Source: Streptomyces sp. NBC_00414 (GTDB lineage: Bacteria; Actinomycetota; Actinomycetes; Streptomycetales; Streptomycetaceae). Taken from it: a stretch of 64,000 nt of DNA. The notes under the pieces are model-generated. The model saw nothing but the letters and a program-made list of their open reading frames with translations. It was not told the DNA's origin and searched no databases. The position numbers and the translations under genes were made by a program. Below, piece by piece: positions 19,781 through 28,353 of this stretch. The stretch spans positions 1,364,001 to 1,428,000 of the forward strand of contig NZ_CP107935.1 of NCBI RefSeq assembly GCF_036038375.1, written 5' to 3'. Each line of letters opens with the position of its first letter. Position 1 is the first letter of the stretch.

Positions 19781-22252
19781 TCAGTCCCCGACGGGCTCGA
19801 TCAGGGGGAGTTCGGCCCAGACCTGTTTGCCACCGCTGACCGGAACGGTTCCCCAGGTCGCGGAGAGGGCCTCGACGAGCAGTATGCCGCGCCCGCCGGT
19901 GGCCTCCCACCCGATGCTCGTGGGCTTGATCGGCGAACGCGGTGAGGAGTCGACGACGGCGACGCGCATGCGGTTGTTGATGAGGGTGAGGTCGAGACGG
20001 ACCTGGCCCTCGGTGTGCACGAGGGCGTTGGTGACAAGTTCGGAGACCACCAGGAGGATCGCGTCGGGCTCGTCCCTGACGCCCCAGGCACGCAGGGAAC
20101 GCCGGGTGAAGCGCCGGGCGTGCCGGACCGCCTCGGGGACGCGCCACACCGTCCAGCTCTCCCGCAGCGGTCGCAGGTCGAGGCCGTCGTAGCGCATGAG
20201 GAGCAGGGCCACGTCGTCGCCGCGGTTGGCGTCCGCGAGCAGGGCGTCCGCGACGAGTCCGAGGTGGGCGGGGTCGGCGGCGGCCAGCTGCCCGGCCAGC
20301 CGGTCCAGGCCGTCGTCCAGTTCGAGTTCGGCGGACTCGACCAGGCCGTCCGTGGTGAGGGCGATGAGGGTGCCGGGCTGGAGCGGCAGCGGGCTCATCG
20401 GGAAGTCGGCCTGGGTGATGACACCGAGGGGCGGTCCGCCCTCCGTGACGACGATCTCGGTCGTGCCGTCCGGGTGCCGAAGGACCGGCGGCAGATGCCC
20501 GGCCCGTACGCACCAGGCCGTGCCCTCCGCCATGTCCACGTCGACGTAGGAGCAGGTGGCGAACAGGTCGGTCTCCATGCCCATGAGCAGCCGGTTGGCG
20601 TGCGAGACGACCACGTCCGGGGGATGGCCCTCGACGGCGTACGCGCGCAGGGCGGTACGCATCTGGCCCATCAGGGTGGCGGCCTGGGCGTTGTGTCCCT
20701 GGACGTCGCCGATGACGAGGGCGACGTGGTTGTCGGGCAGCGGGATGACGTCGTACCAGTCGCCGCCGACCTCAAGGCCCGCCGTGGTGGGCAGATAGCG
20801 GGCGACGGCCTCGGCGCCGGGCAGGGGCGGCAGCCTGCGCGGGAGGAGGGTGCGCTGCAGCATGCCCACGAGTTCGTGTTCGGCGTCGAAGGAATGGGCG
20901 CGCATCAGGGCCTGTCCGGCGAGGCCCGCGGAGGCGGTGAGCAGGGCGCGCTCGTCGGGGCCGAAGTCGTGCGGGGTGTCCCAGCCGATGAGGCAGGCGC
21001 CCGCCATCCGGCCACCGGCCGGCAGCGGCAGGATGGCGAGGCCGCCGGGTCCGACGTCGGCGAGGGCGGGCTCCAGCGGGGTGCCCGCGGGCCAGATCGC
21101 CGCGCGGCCCTCGCGCAGGGCGGCCTCCAGGGTCGGCATGGAGCGCACGGGGGCGTCGGGCCACTCCGAGCGCCACTCGGTGCGCCACACCTCGGGCCAG
21201 GCCTCCGGCTCCGGCGGGTCCAGGACGGTGACGACGAGGCGGTCGCCCTCCAGCTCGGCCAGGGCGATGCGGTCGGCCTTCAGGGGGCGGCGCAGGGCGG
21301 TGACGACGGCCTGGCCTACGTCGCGGACGGTGCCCGCGGTGGCGAGGGCGGCGGCGAGACGCTGGACCCGGGCCACCTCGTTGCCGCCGGAGCGCAGCTT
21401 GGAGGCGTCGGCGACGGTGCCCACGAGCCGGGACGGACGTCCGTCGGCCGCGGGCAGCAGCCGGGCGCGCATCCTGAGCCACCGCTGGTCGCCGGAGGGC
21501 TGGAGGATGCGGAACTCCAGCTCCCGTTCGCCGATGGACATGTGGTCGGCCTCCACCACGGACATCAGGGTGGGCAGGTCCTCCGGCACGGTCATGCTCA
21601 GCAGGGTCTCGACCTTGCCGTCGAACTCGTCGGGGTCGAGTCCGAACAGCTCCAGCATCTCGTCGTCGACCTCGACCCGGCCCGAGTCCATGGCCAGGCT
21701 GAACGAGCTGCTGGGCAGCACCTCGGACTCGCCGGTCCCGGACGGGGGCGGCGGGAAGGAGACCGCCTCGGCGAACAGCTCCAGGCACTTGCGGTCCTCG
21801 GTGTCGAAGCCGCCCGGGTTCTCGCTCACGGCCACCAGACAGCCCCCGCCCCGCGGGTCGGGGGGCAGCGGCAGTGCGGCCAGCCAGAAGTCGCCCGCGG
21901 GCGCGGGCCGGGCGCCGGGGAGCAGGGCGAGCTCCGCGGGGCCGAGCCACAGGGGCCGCGCGGCGCGGTAGGCGTCGGCCGCGGGCGAGCCGCCCGAGAG
22001 CGGGTAGCTGTCGCGGACGCCGTACAGGGCCCGGGGGACGCCCGCGGACTCGATCAGGCACAGTTGGTCACCGCGGTCCCCCGGCGCGTACACGAGAGCG
22101 AGGGTCGCGCCGCCGTAGACGAGTGCCTGTTCGAGCACGCTCCGCAGCCGTTCGGGTGAGCCCAGGTCGGTGTGGAGCGCCTTGAGGGCAAGTTCGGCAC
22201 GCACCGTTCTCGTGCCGCGTCCCGCATCGCCCTCACTGACCACGTCCGTCAT
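19781..22252 (-). CDS. GAF/PAS multidomain SpoIIE phosphatase with HATPase domain
   Basis: The 823-residue product has an N-terminal GAF-like region (about 25-160), a PAS domain (about 195-290), a second GAF (about 305-460), a PP2C/SpoIIE phosphatase (about 480-670; GGDWYDVIPL and VIGDVQGHN bind metals, TDGLVE follows) and a C-terminal GHKL ATPase domain with SELVTNALVHT and GGRGILLVEALS. It would join sensing, dephosphorylation of an anti-sigma antagonist and serine kinase/anti-sigma activity in one cytoplasmic protein. The ATG at 22250-22252 follows GGAAG with an 8-base spacer. It is divergent from another SpoIIE phosphatase. The signal is unknown. Confidence 0.88.
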   Translation of the reverse strand: MTDVVSEGDAGRGTRTVRAELALKALHTDLGSPERLRSVLEQALVYGGATLALVYAPGDRGDQLCLIESAGVPRALYGVRDSYPLSGGSPAADAYRAARPLWLGPAELALLPGARPAPAGDFWLAALPLPPDPRGGGCLVAVSENPGGFDTEDRKCLELFAEAVSFPPPPSGTGESEVLPSSSFSLAMDSGRVEVDDEMLELFGLDPDEFDGKVETLLSMTVPEDLPTLMSVVEADHMSIGERELEFRILQPSGDQRWLRMRARLLPAADGRPSRLVGTVADASKLRSGGNEVARVQRLAAALATAGTVRDVGQAVVTALRRPLKADRIALAELEGDRLVVTVLDPPEPEAWPEVWRTEWRSEWPDAPVRSMPTLEAALREGRAAIWPAGTPLEPALADVGPGGLAILPLPAGGRMAGACLIGWDTPHDFGPDERALLTASAGLAGQALMRAHSFDAEHELVGMLQRTLLPRRLPPLPGAEAVARYLPTTAGLEVGGDWYDVIPLPDNHVALVIGDVQGHNAQAATLMGQMRTALRAYAVEGHPPDVVVSHANRLLMGMETDLFATCSYVDVDMAEGTAWCVRAGHLPPVLRHPDGTTEIVVTEGGPPLGVITQADFPMSPLPLQPGTLIALTTDGLVESAELELDDGLDRLAGQLAAADPAHLGLVADALLADANRGDDVALLLMRYDGLDLRPLRESWTVWRVPEAVRHARRFTRRSLRAWGVRDEPDAILLVVSELVTNALVHTEGQVRLDLTLINNRMRVAVVDSSPRSPIKPTSIGWEATGGRGILLVEALSATWGTVPVSGGKQVWAELPLIEPVGD

Positions 22253-22618
22253 TAGAGCGCTTCCGGGACGTGGGCGCAGCCCCTGTGAACGTCACGAAGT
22301 GGGGCGGCGTCCCGGCCGGGCGGGTACGGGGCCGTCCCCGTGGGCCCGTGGACGGTGTCACGGAGAGTTCTCAGCGCCTGCCGGGGATACCGCCGACAGG
22401 GGTCACGCTGCGTAGAACAGAGCCCGGAACGGTGCCCCGAGCGGCGCGCGGAACGGACGGTCGGGGACGCCTGCCGGAGGCGGGAGCGGGGTCCGCCTCC
22501 GTGACCGCCCAGGGGGCGGTTCCCGCGCTGCGGGCTGTCCGGGCACCCTCGCCGTGCGGGAACCGCGCCCGCGAGGCAGCCTTGACCTCTGGGCTCCTTC
22601 GCGTGTCCGAGGGATGAG
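22253..22618. other. Divergent intergenic region between two SpoIIE genes
   Basis: This 366-base stretch must hold promoters for both phosphatase genes. I see TAGAAC at 22413-22418 as a possible plus-strand -10 element, without a matching -35, and an inverted pair GGGAACCGC/GCGGTTCCC around 22517-22565. No coding ORF has convincing support. Confidence 0.4.
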
Positions 22619-24775
22619 GTGGTCGGCGTGTCCCACTGGCAGGCGTCCGGGCATCCGTCCCGGGCCGCACCGGCGCCGGTCGGCCGACCGCTGCTCTCGC
22701 TGACCCTGGCCGCCCTCATGGACGACGTGCACGCGCACTCGGGCGCGGTGTATCTGCTGGCCCCCGGCGAGCCGGTGCTGGAGATGGCGGTGATGGCCGG
22801 GCTGCCGAGGGCGTTCGCGGCCCCCTGGGAGCGGGTGGGGCTCAGCGCGCCGATCCCGGTGGCGGAGGCGGCGCGGCACCGGCGGCTCGTGTGGGTGGGC
22901 GGCGAGCAGGACATGGCCCGGTCCTATCCGCGGATCTCGGTGGTCCTGCCGTACCCGTTCGCGCTGGCCGCGCTGCCGGTGGCGACCGACCGTGCCACCT
23001 ACGGGGCGGTCTTCGTGACCTGGCCGGGCGCGCATCCCGCGGAACTGTCCGACTGGGAGCGGGACCATCTCACGGCCGCCTGCGACCGGCTCGCGACGCG
23101 GCTGGAGCGCGCCCACGAGAGGGGCCAGCAGGTCCGGCCCGAGCCCGATCTGCTCTCCCCGGCGCCGATCGCGAGCGTGGCGGGGACACTCGGCACGGTG
23201 GAGGCCGCGCGGATGGTGGCGCGGCTGCCGTACGGGCTGTGCGCGCTGGATCTGCAGGGGCGGATCACCTTCGCCAACGCGGCGTCGGCCGAACTGCTGG
23301 GGCTGCCGGTGAGCGCGCTGCTGGGCACCCAGCTGTGGGCGTCGGTGCCCTGGCTGAACGACCCGGTCTACGAGGACCGCTACCGTGCCGCGCTGCTCAG
23401 CCAGCAGGTGACGTCGTTCGTGGCGCTGCGGCCGCCCTCCGACTGGCTGTCGTTCCGCCTCTATCCCAGTACGAACGGGCTGAGTGTGCGCATCACCCGG
23501 GCGCGGGCCGTGGCGCGGGAGGGCCGCGCGGCCTTCCAGCACGGGGAGACCGGCACCCGCCTCGTCTCCATCTCGCAGGTGCTGAGCCTGGCCGGGGCGC
23601 TCACGCAGGCGGTGGGTGTGCAGGACGTGGTCCAGCTGGTCGCCGACGAGATCGCCCCCGCCGTCGGCAGCCAGGGACTGGTGATGCTGGGCTCCGAGGC
23701 CGGCCGGCTGCATGTCCTGGGACAGCGCGGCTATCCGGACCCGCGGGAGCTGGAGCGGTTCGACGGGATGCCGCTCAGCGACCCCTCACCCGGTACGCAC
23801 GCCCTGGTGAGCGGGGTGCCGGCCTTCTTCGCCTCCCGCCGGGAGCTGGCCCACGTCTATCCGGAGCAGCGGCCGGCCGGCGACATGGCGGCCTGGGCGT
23901 ATCTGCCGCTCATCGCGTCCGGGCGGCCGGTCGGCACCTGTGTTCTCGCGTACGCCGAACCGCATCCCTTCCCGGCCGACGAGCGTGCCGTGCTGACCAG
24001 CCTCAGCGGGCTCGTCGCGCAGGCGCTGGACCGGGCCCGCCTGTACGACGCGAAGCACCGGCTGGCCCACGGGCTGCAGGCCGCGCTGCTGCCCCACTCG
24101 CTGCCGTCGCTGCCCGGTATCGAGGCGGCCGCCCGCTATCTGCCCGCCACCCAGGGGATGGAGATCGGCGGGGACTTCTACGACCTGGTCCCGACCGGCG
24201 CGCGGGCCGAGGCCGCGGCCGTGATCGGGGACGTGCAGGGGCACAACGTCACCGCGGCGGGCCTGATGGGACAGCTCCGTACCGCCGTGCGCGCGTACAC
24301 GACCGTCGGCCAGCCGCCCGGGGAGGTCATGAGGAGCACCAACCGGCTGCTGATCGACCTGGGCACCGAACTCTTCGCGAGCTGTGTATATCTGCGGCTG
24401 GACCCGGCGCACGGGCAACTGGTGATGGCCCGCGCGGGGCACCCGCCGCCGCTGCTGAGGAGGCCGGACGGCAAGGTGCGGGTGCTCGACCTGGCCGGCG
24501 GGCCGCTGCTGGGCATCGACCCGGACGCCGTCTATCCGACGACCGACGTGGCGCTGCCGCCCGGCTCGCTGCTCGCCCTCTACACCGACGGGCTGATCGA
24601 GTCCCGCGGCGTCGACATCGAGGACGCGCTGGCCGGGCTCGCGGAACTCCTCGCCGAGATCGGCGACCGCCCCCTGGACGAGGTCGCCGACAGCCTCGTA
24701 CGTCACAGCGGAACGGCGGACCAGCGAACGGACGACGTGGCCCTGCTGCTGCTCCGCGCCCGCCCGGCCCCCTGA
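22619..24775 (+). CDS. GAF/PAS SpoIIE phosphatase without HATPase domain
   Basis: The 718-residue product has a GAF-like N-terminus (about 20-165), a PAS domain (about 190-290; YGLCALDLQGRITFANAAS), a second GAF (about 320-470) and a PP2C/SpoIIE domain from about 485 (GGDFYDLVP, VIGDVQGHN, TDGLIESRG, TDDVALLLL). It lacks the C-terminal ATPase domain seen in its divergent neighbour, so it should be a pure phosphatase. The start is GTG at 22619, or alternatively GTG at 22628; both have purine-rich sites upstream. It probably acts on a STAS antagonist of the type encoded at 42280. Confidence 0.85.
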   Translation: MVGVSHWQASGHPSRAAPAPVGRPLLSLTLAALMDDVHAHSGAVYLLAPGEPVLEMAVMAGLPRAFAAPWERVGLSAPIPVAEAARHRRLVWVGGEQDMARSYPRISVVLPYPFALAALPVATDRATYGAVFVTWPGAHPAELSDWERDHLTAACDRLATRLERAHERGQQVRPEPDLLSPAPIASVAGTLGTVEAARMVARLPYGLCALDLQGRITFANAASAELLGLPVSALLGTQLWASVPWLNDPVYEDRYRAALLSQQVTSFVALRPPSDWLSFRLYPSTNGLSVRITRARAVAREGRAAFQHGETGTRLVSISQVLSLAGALTQAVGVQDVVQLVADEIAPAVGSQGLVMLGSEAGRLHVLGQRGYPDPRELERFDGMPLSDPSPGTHALVSGVPAFFASRRELAHVYPEQRPAGDMAAWAYLPLIASGRPVGTCVLAYAEPHPFPADERAVLTSLSGLVAQALDRARLYDAKHRLAHGLQAALLPHSLPSLPGIEAAARYLPATQGMEIGGDFYDLVPTGARAEAAAVIGDVQGHNVTAAGLMGQLRTAVRAYTTVGQPPGEVMRSTNRLLIDLGTELFASCVYLRLDPAHGQLVMARAGHPPPLLRRPDGKVRVLDLAGGPLLGIDPDAVYPTTDVALPPGSLLALYTDGLIESRGVDIEDALAGLAELLAEIGDRPLDEVADSLVRHSGTADQRTDDVALLLLRARPAP

Positions 24776-24825
24776 GGGGCGCGGGGAACCGCGCGGCCCA
24801 CCCCCACCGGCCCGCACCCGACGCA
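24774..24825 (+). repeat. Streptomyces intergenic GC repeat, single copy
   Basis: GAGGGGCGCGGGGAACCGCG begins right at the stop codon of the SpoIIE gene and runs into CCCCCACCGGCCCGCAC. It is the same element as at 1011-1150 and 5862-6245. Confidence 0.6.
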
Positions 24826-24869
24826 CCGACCCGACGACCGCCCGTGCCCCCATGGCCCCGTACACACAC

Positions 24870-24909
24870 GGAGCGGCCCGATCCTCCCGCCGGAGGACCG
24901 GGCCGCTCC
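24870..24909. terminator. Bidirectional hairpin terminator
   Basis: GGAGCGGCCC (24870-24879) pairs with GGGCCGCTCC (24900-24909), and the inner arms TCCTCC/GGAGGA extend the stem. It lies between the convergent SpoIIE phosphatase and serine protease genes and should end both transcripts. Confidence 0.75.
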
Positions 24910-24939
24910 GAACGGCTCCGCTACGGGATCAAGGTCGGA

Positions 24940-26277
24940 TCACTGGTCGTGACCCGCACCATCACCCGCGGCGTCACCCGCCTGGTCACCGGCGTCGCCG
25001 GCCTGCTCCTCGCCACCGACGGCTTCGCCGCCGACCGCGTCCCCGCCGGCACCGGCTTCCTCACCGGCACCCGCTTCCTCACCGGCTCCGGCCTCTTCGC
25101 CCGCACCGGCCTCTTCACCGGCGCCCGCTTCCTCGCCCGCGCCCGCTTCCTCGCCTGCCGCGTCGCCCGCGCCGAGCGTCGCGCCCACCGCGGTCAGCGC
25201 GGTGGTCACCGGCTGGAAGAAGGTCTCGCCACCGACGGTGCAGTCGCCGCTGCCGCCCGAGGTCAGGCCGATCGCGCTGCCCTCCGCGGTGAACAGCGAG
25301 CCGCCGCTGTCGCCGGGCTCGGCACAGACGTTGGTCTGGATGAGGCCGGTGACCGTGCCCTCCGGGTAGTTCACGGTGGCGTCGAGGCCCGTGACCTCAC
25401 CGTCGTTGAGACCGGTGGTGCTGCCCATCCGGATGACCGTCTCGCCGACCGCGGCGTCCGCGGCGGCCGTGATCTCGACGGTCTGCTCGCCGGTGTTCAC
25501 CGTGCTGGGCGCCACGGTCGCCGGGTCGTCGTACTTGACCAGGGCGAAGTCACCGGCGCCGGGGAAGGTGGCGGTCTCGACCGTGCCGATCGGGGCGCCG
25601 TCCTGCGCGTCCGACCACTCGGCGGCGGCGACACCGCAGTGGCCCGCGGTCAGGAAGGCGGGGCTGCCGTCGTCGGCGACGACGTTGAACCCGAGCGAGC
25701 AGCGCGCGCCACCGCCGAAGATGGCGTCGCCGCCCTCGACGAAGGTCTTGAACTCACCGGCGGACTTCTTGATGGTCGCGACGCCCGCGCCGAGGGTCTG
25801 GACGGTCGACTCCAGCTGGTCCCACTTCGCACCTGTGACGGTGCTGTCGGCGGTGACCTGGATCTTGTTCGTCCGGGGGTCGACGGCCCAGGAGGTGCCG
25901 GGGATGGTCGCGTCGGCCTTCAGCGTCTGCGACGCCGTCTTGAGTTCGGCGGTGCTGTTCTCGACCTGCCGGACGACCGCGCCCTTCTTCTCCGCCAGGA
26001 TGATGTTGTTGTTGTCGCCCACGACGTTGATGATGAGCTGCTGCTTGCCGGAGTCGTAGTACCCACCGGCATAGTCTTCACCGAGCAGTTCGGCCAGTTG
26101 AGAGGCGAGGTCAGACGCGTCCGCGGCCTTCAGCGTTCTGGGGGCGGCACCTTCCGTCGCGTCGGTCTGGGACGCCATGGCGTTGGGCAGGATGAGTGCC
26201 GCCGCGCCGAGCGCGACCACACCGCCTGCGGCTATGACGGCCTTGCGCTTGGGTATCCGCTTGTGACTCAACTTCAT
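24940..26277 (-). CDS. Streptogrisin-like S1 serine protease with acidic repeat tail
   Basis: The 445-residue product has a signal peptide (MKLSHKRIPKRKAVIAAGG start, hydrophobic to about residue 35), an alpha-lytic-type pro-region (about 50-185) and a chymotrypsin-fold protease. The triad is H in LTAGHC, D in GDFALVKYDD and S in AEPGDSGGS, and the mature N-terminus lies near IFGGGARCSLG. The catalytic domain ends near FFQPVTTALTAVGATLG. Streptogrisins normally stop there, but this one continues for about 80 residues with six EEAGAG repeats and a D/E/G/A-rich end. AGGAGG lies just before the ATG at 26277, which is a very short spacer. It would be secreted and self-processed. Confidence 0.9.
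   Translation of the reverse strand: MKLSHKRIPKRKAVIAAGGVVALGAAALILPNAMASQTDATEGAAPRTLKAADASDLASQLAELLGEDYAGGYYDSGKQQLIINVVGDNNNIILAEKKGAVVRQVENSTAELKTASQTLKADATIPGTSWAVDPRTNKIQVTADSTVTGAKWDQLESTVQTLGAGVATIKKSAGEFKTFVEGGDAIFGGGARCSLGFNVVADDGSPAFLTAGHCGVAAAEWSDAQDGAPIGTVETATFPGAGDFALVKYDDPATVAPSTVNTGEQTVEITAAADAAVGETVIRMGSTTGLNDGEVTGLDATVNYPEGTVTGLIQTNVCAEPGDSGGSLFTAEGSAIGLTSGGSGDCTVGGETFFQPVTTALTAVGATLGAGDAAGEEAGAGEEAGAGEEAGAGEEAGAGEEAGAGEEAGAGGDAVGGEAVGGEEQAGDAGDQAGDAAGDGAGHDQ
25045..25152 (-). repeat. Six 18-bp repeats encoding EEAGAG in the protease tail
   Basis: Residues 376-411 of the S1 protease are six perfect EEAGAG units, encoded by near-identical 18-base repeats with third-position changes. 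The repeat is in frame and likely arises by slippage. The encoded tail is acidic and probably unstructured. Confidence 0.8.
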
Positions 26278-26873
26278 GACCTCCTGGGGACTGGGGGGTC
26301 CGAGCCGCCGACTGGCGGCTGACTGCGGGCGCCTGGATGGCTGTTGATACGCAAGCGGCGCCTGGGGTGTTCAACGTTCTTTCTCAACTTCCTTTGCGAA
26401 AGCACGAATCGGCCACGGCGCGGGTACGGCCCTGGACGGCGGGGAGCGACGGCCGCACGACGCTGACCACCGCCGATGCGGATCGGACGACCGGCCCGTG
26501 CGGGTGGCTCGCTGTCAGGTCGGGTCCTGATGGCTGCGGCCGACACGGTGACGGTGGTCGCGACGCCGACGGCACGGGTCGCTCGCGGACCCGGGACCGG
26601 ATCGGGGCGGTCGTCACGAAATCCGGCAGGCCCACGGCTTCCGCGGACATCACTACGGCCGCGAGAAGACGACCGCGAGAACGCGGGAAAAACCGAAAAA
26701 AGCCCAAGAGATCGCGTCGGGCGAAAGCGACCGGAATACGGCCACATGGCTCTCGGACCGCATTGACCCATCAGTGCCTGTTTCCGTGATGCCACGGGAA
26801 ATCCGACACCCCCGGTGGATTTCCCCATTGATCCCCATTGGAACTCCGTGTCCCGTCGGCCTACCTTCGAGAC
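26278..26873. other. 596-base divergent intergenic region
   Basis: It lies between the protease and DJ-1 genes. Its ends hold the protease leader (minus strand) and the leaderless promoter of the DJ-1 gene. The middle (26400-26800) contains several overlapping ORFs with poor codon bias and rising AT content after 26690. I see no gene in it. Confidence 0.4.
26838..26867 (+). promoter_or_regulatory. Predicted leaderless promoter of the DJ-1 gene
   Basis: TTGGAA (26838-26843) and TACCTT (26862-26867) are separated by 18 bases, and the ATG at 26874 follows after 6 bases with no Shine-Dalgarno sequence. The -10 element is identical to that upstream of the gene at 123. Confidence 0.5.
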
Positions 26874-27569
26874 ATGTCGAAGATTCTTTTCGTAGTGACA
26901 GGTGCCGATTCCTGGACTCTCGCGGACGGCACGAAGCACCCGACCGGATTCTGGGCGGAAGAGGCCGTCGCCCCGTACGAGGCCTTCAAGGCCGCGGGGC
27001 ACGAGATCGTCGTGGCCACCCCGGGCGGCGTCACGCCGACCCTGGACAAGGGAAGCCTCGCCCCGGAGCTCAACGGCGGACAGGAGGGCGCCGACAAGGT
27101 CGCCGCCGCCCTCGCCTCGTTCGACGAGCTGCACCGTCCGATCCCGCTGACGGACGTGGACCTCGACGCGTACACGGCCGTCTACTACCCGGGCGGGCAC
27201 GGGCCCATGGAGGATCTCGCGGTCGACGCCGACTCGGGCCGGCTCCTCGTCCGCGCCCTGGAGTCCGGCAAACCGCTCGGGGTCGTCTGCCACGCTCCGT
27301 CCGCGCTGCTGGCCGCCACCAGGGAGGACGGCGGCAACGCCTTCGCCGGCTACCGGCTGACCGGGTTCACCAACATCGAGGAGACCCAGGCGGGGTTCGC
27401 CGACAAGGCCAAGTGGCTGCTCCAGGACCGCCTGGTGGAGATCGGCGCCGACTTCCAGGAGGGCGAGCCGTGGGCCCCGTACGTGGTCGTCGACCGCAAC
27501 CTCGTCACCGGCCAGAACCCCGCCTCCTCCGCGCCCCTCGCGGCCGAGCTCCTCAAGAAGCTCGGATGA
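26874..27569 (+). CDS. DJ-1/PfpI (Hsp31-like) family protein
   Basis: The 231-residue product has the DJ-1/PfpI fold with the nucleophile elbow VVCHAPSALL (catalytic cysteine followed by histidine) and YYPGGHGPMEDLA, typical of the Hsp31/glyoxalase III branch. It would act in the cytoplasm as a glutathione-independent glyoxalase/deglycase or chaperone against carbonyl stress. I set the start at the ATG at 26874 (MSKILFVVTGADSW) because the first beta-strand begins there and the promoter abuts it; the ORF to 26838 would overlap the -35 element. It is a single-gene unit followed by a hairpin terminator. Confidence 0.85.
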   Translation: MSKILFVVTGADSWTLADGTKHPTGFWAEEAVAPYEAFKAAGHEIVVATPGGVTPTLDKGSLAPELNGGQEGADKVAAALASFDELHRPIPLTDVDLDAYTAVYYPGGHGPMEDLAVDADSGRLLVRALESGKPLGVVCHAPSALLAATREDGGNAFAGYRLTGFTNIEETQAGFADKAKWLLQDRLVEIGADFQEGEPWAPYVVVDRNLVTGQNPASSAPLAAELLKKLG

Positions 27570-27674
27570 CGGCCGTCCGCTCGCACTCCGCCACCGCGCG
27601 GTGACAGATCGTTCACCTGTCGTAGCGGAATCCCGGCTTCAGGAAATCTGCACATCGAATACGCACCCGAGTCA

Positions 27675-27714
27675 CGGCACGCGACGAATCCGCACAACGG
27701 ATCGTCGCGTGCCG
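27675..27714 (+). terminator. Hairpin terminator after the DJ-1 gene
   Basis: CGGCACGCGACGAATCCG (27675-27692) pairs with CGGATCGTCGCGTGCCG (27698-27714) with one bulged base and a 5-base loop. It lies about 105 bases after the stop codon. Confidence 0.75.
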
Positions 27715-28032
27715 CGTCATTGGCGAGGTGTGCCCGATTCAGGTTCCACCGCGTGTTGCCGAGATGTGAATGACCCCGGGGGCATGTGAAGAAGTCGCCA
27801 CCGCGCGGTGCGCAGGCCTGCACGGTTGAACCGATGCGGCTCTCAAATGCCCAGATCACATGGCCCGTTGATTGGATACGCGACACGGCGGCGTGCTTTG
27901 ATCCATTGCACCGCGGGGGCCGCTCATCGGATTCCGGTAACGGGATCCGGGCGCTCGTGGTCGCGGCCGACCATCTGTCCCCAGAGGGGGCCGCTCCCCC
28001 CTTGTGAATATCAATAGGAAGGGAAGTTCATC
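27715..28032. other. Upstream region of the peptide gene
   Basis: This roughly 320-base stretch is less GC-rich than its surroundings and has no convincing coding ORF. A small GGGGG/CCCCC hairpin lies near 27986-28001, and AAGGGAAG (about 28018-28026) is the ribosome-binding site of the peptide gene. The promoter of the export cassette must be here, but I could not fix a -35/-10 pair. Confidence 0.4.
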
Positions 28033-28248
28033 ATGAACTCCACCCCCCAGGTCCAGACCGCCGAGATCTCCGACGCCGACCTCGACAACGTCTCGGGCGG
28101 CCTCGCGCTGAACGCCCTCAGCACCGTCACCGGTGCCGTGAACGGCATCGCCCCGGTCTCCGGCCTGGTCGACACCGCCGTGGGCACCGTCGAGGGCGTG
28201 ACCGGCCTGAACACCGCCCCGGTCACCGGCCTGGTCGCCGGTCTCTGA
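28033..28248 (+). CDS. Double-glycine leader peptide, candidate bacteriocin-like precursor
   Basis: The 71-residue product has a double-glycine leader: ISDADLDNVSGG ends at G23, the site where C39 peptidases cut. The predicted 48-residue mature part is rich in G, V, T, A and L, lacks cysteine, aromatic and basic residues, and bears two negative charges. It contains an imperfect internal repeat: VTGAVNGIAPVSGLV (32-46) and VTGLNTAPVTGLV (56-68). No lanthipeptide synthetase, radical SAM or cyclodehydratase is encoded nearby, so the product may be unmodified. AAGGGAAG precedes the ATG. The three downstream genes encode a complete NHLP-type exporter, including the peptidase. The biological target, antibiosis or signalling, is unknown. 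Confidence 0.85.
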   Translation: MNSTPQVQTAEISDADLDNVSGGLALNALSTVTGAVNGIAPVSGLVDTAVGTVEGVTGLNTAPVTGLVAGL

Positions 28249-28273
28249 TCACTTCTGTGATCGCCTAGCGTGC

Positions 28274-28312
28274 CGTGAGTCCCGGAACCATTCCCCGGTT
28301 CCGGGACTCACG
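28274..28312 (+). terminator. 16-bp hairpin between peptide and exporter genes
   Basis: CGTGAGTCCCGGAACC (28274-28289) and GGTTCCGGGACTCACG (28297-28312) form a perfect 16-base stem with a 7-base loop. There is no U-tract, so it may act as a partial terminator or an mRNA-stabilising 3' end. It would make peptide mRNA more abundant than exporter mRNA. Confidence 0.75.
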
Positions 28313-28353
28313 GGTTCCGTGTCAGCCAGTTCCTCGCAGGTGAGGGAAGTCCC

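Noticed and set aside
22891..26322. An 1143-residue plus-strand ORF
   Set aside because: It crosses the SpoIIE gene in another frame and runs antisense to the S1 protease, including its repeat; no domain is readable.
26384..26707. A 107-codon minus-strand ORF in the protease/DJ-1 gap
   Set aside because: It is low in coding bias, proline/arginine/serine-rich and has no recognisable domain or ribosome-binding site.
27786..28007. A 73-codon ORF just upstream of the peptide gene, considered as a second precursor
   Set aside because: It has no double-glycine motif, atypical composition and no ribosome-binding site; it is probably leader sequence.
28033..28248. Classification of the peptide as a lanthipeptide
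   Set aside because: The predicted core has no cysteine and no LanM/LanKC-type synthetase is encoded nearby.
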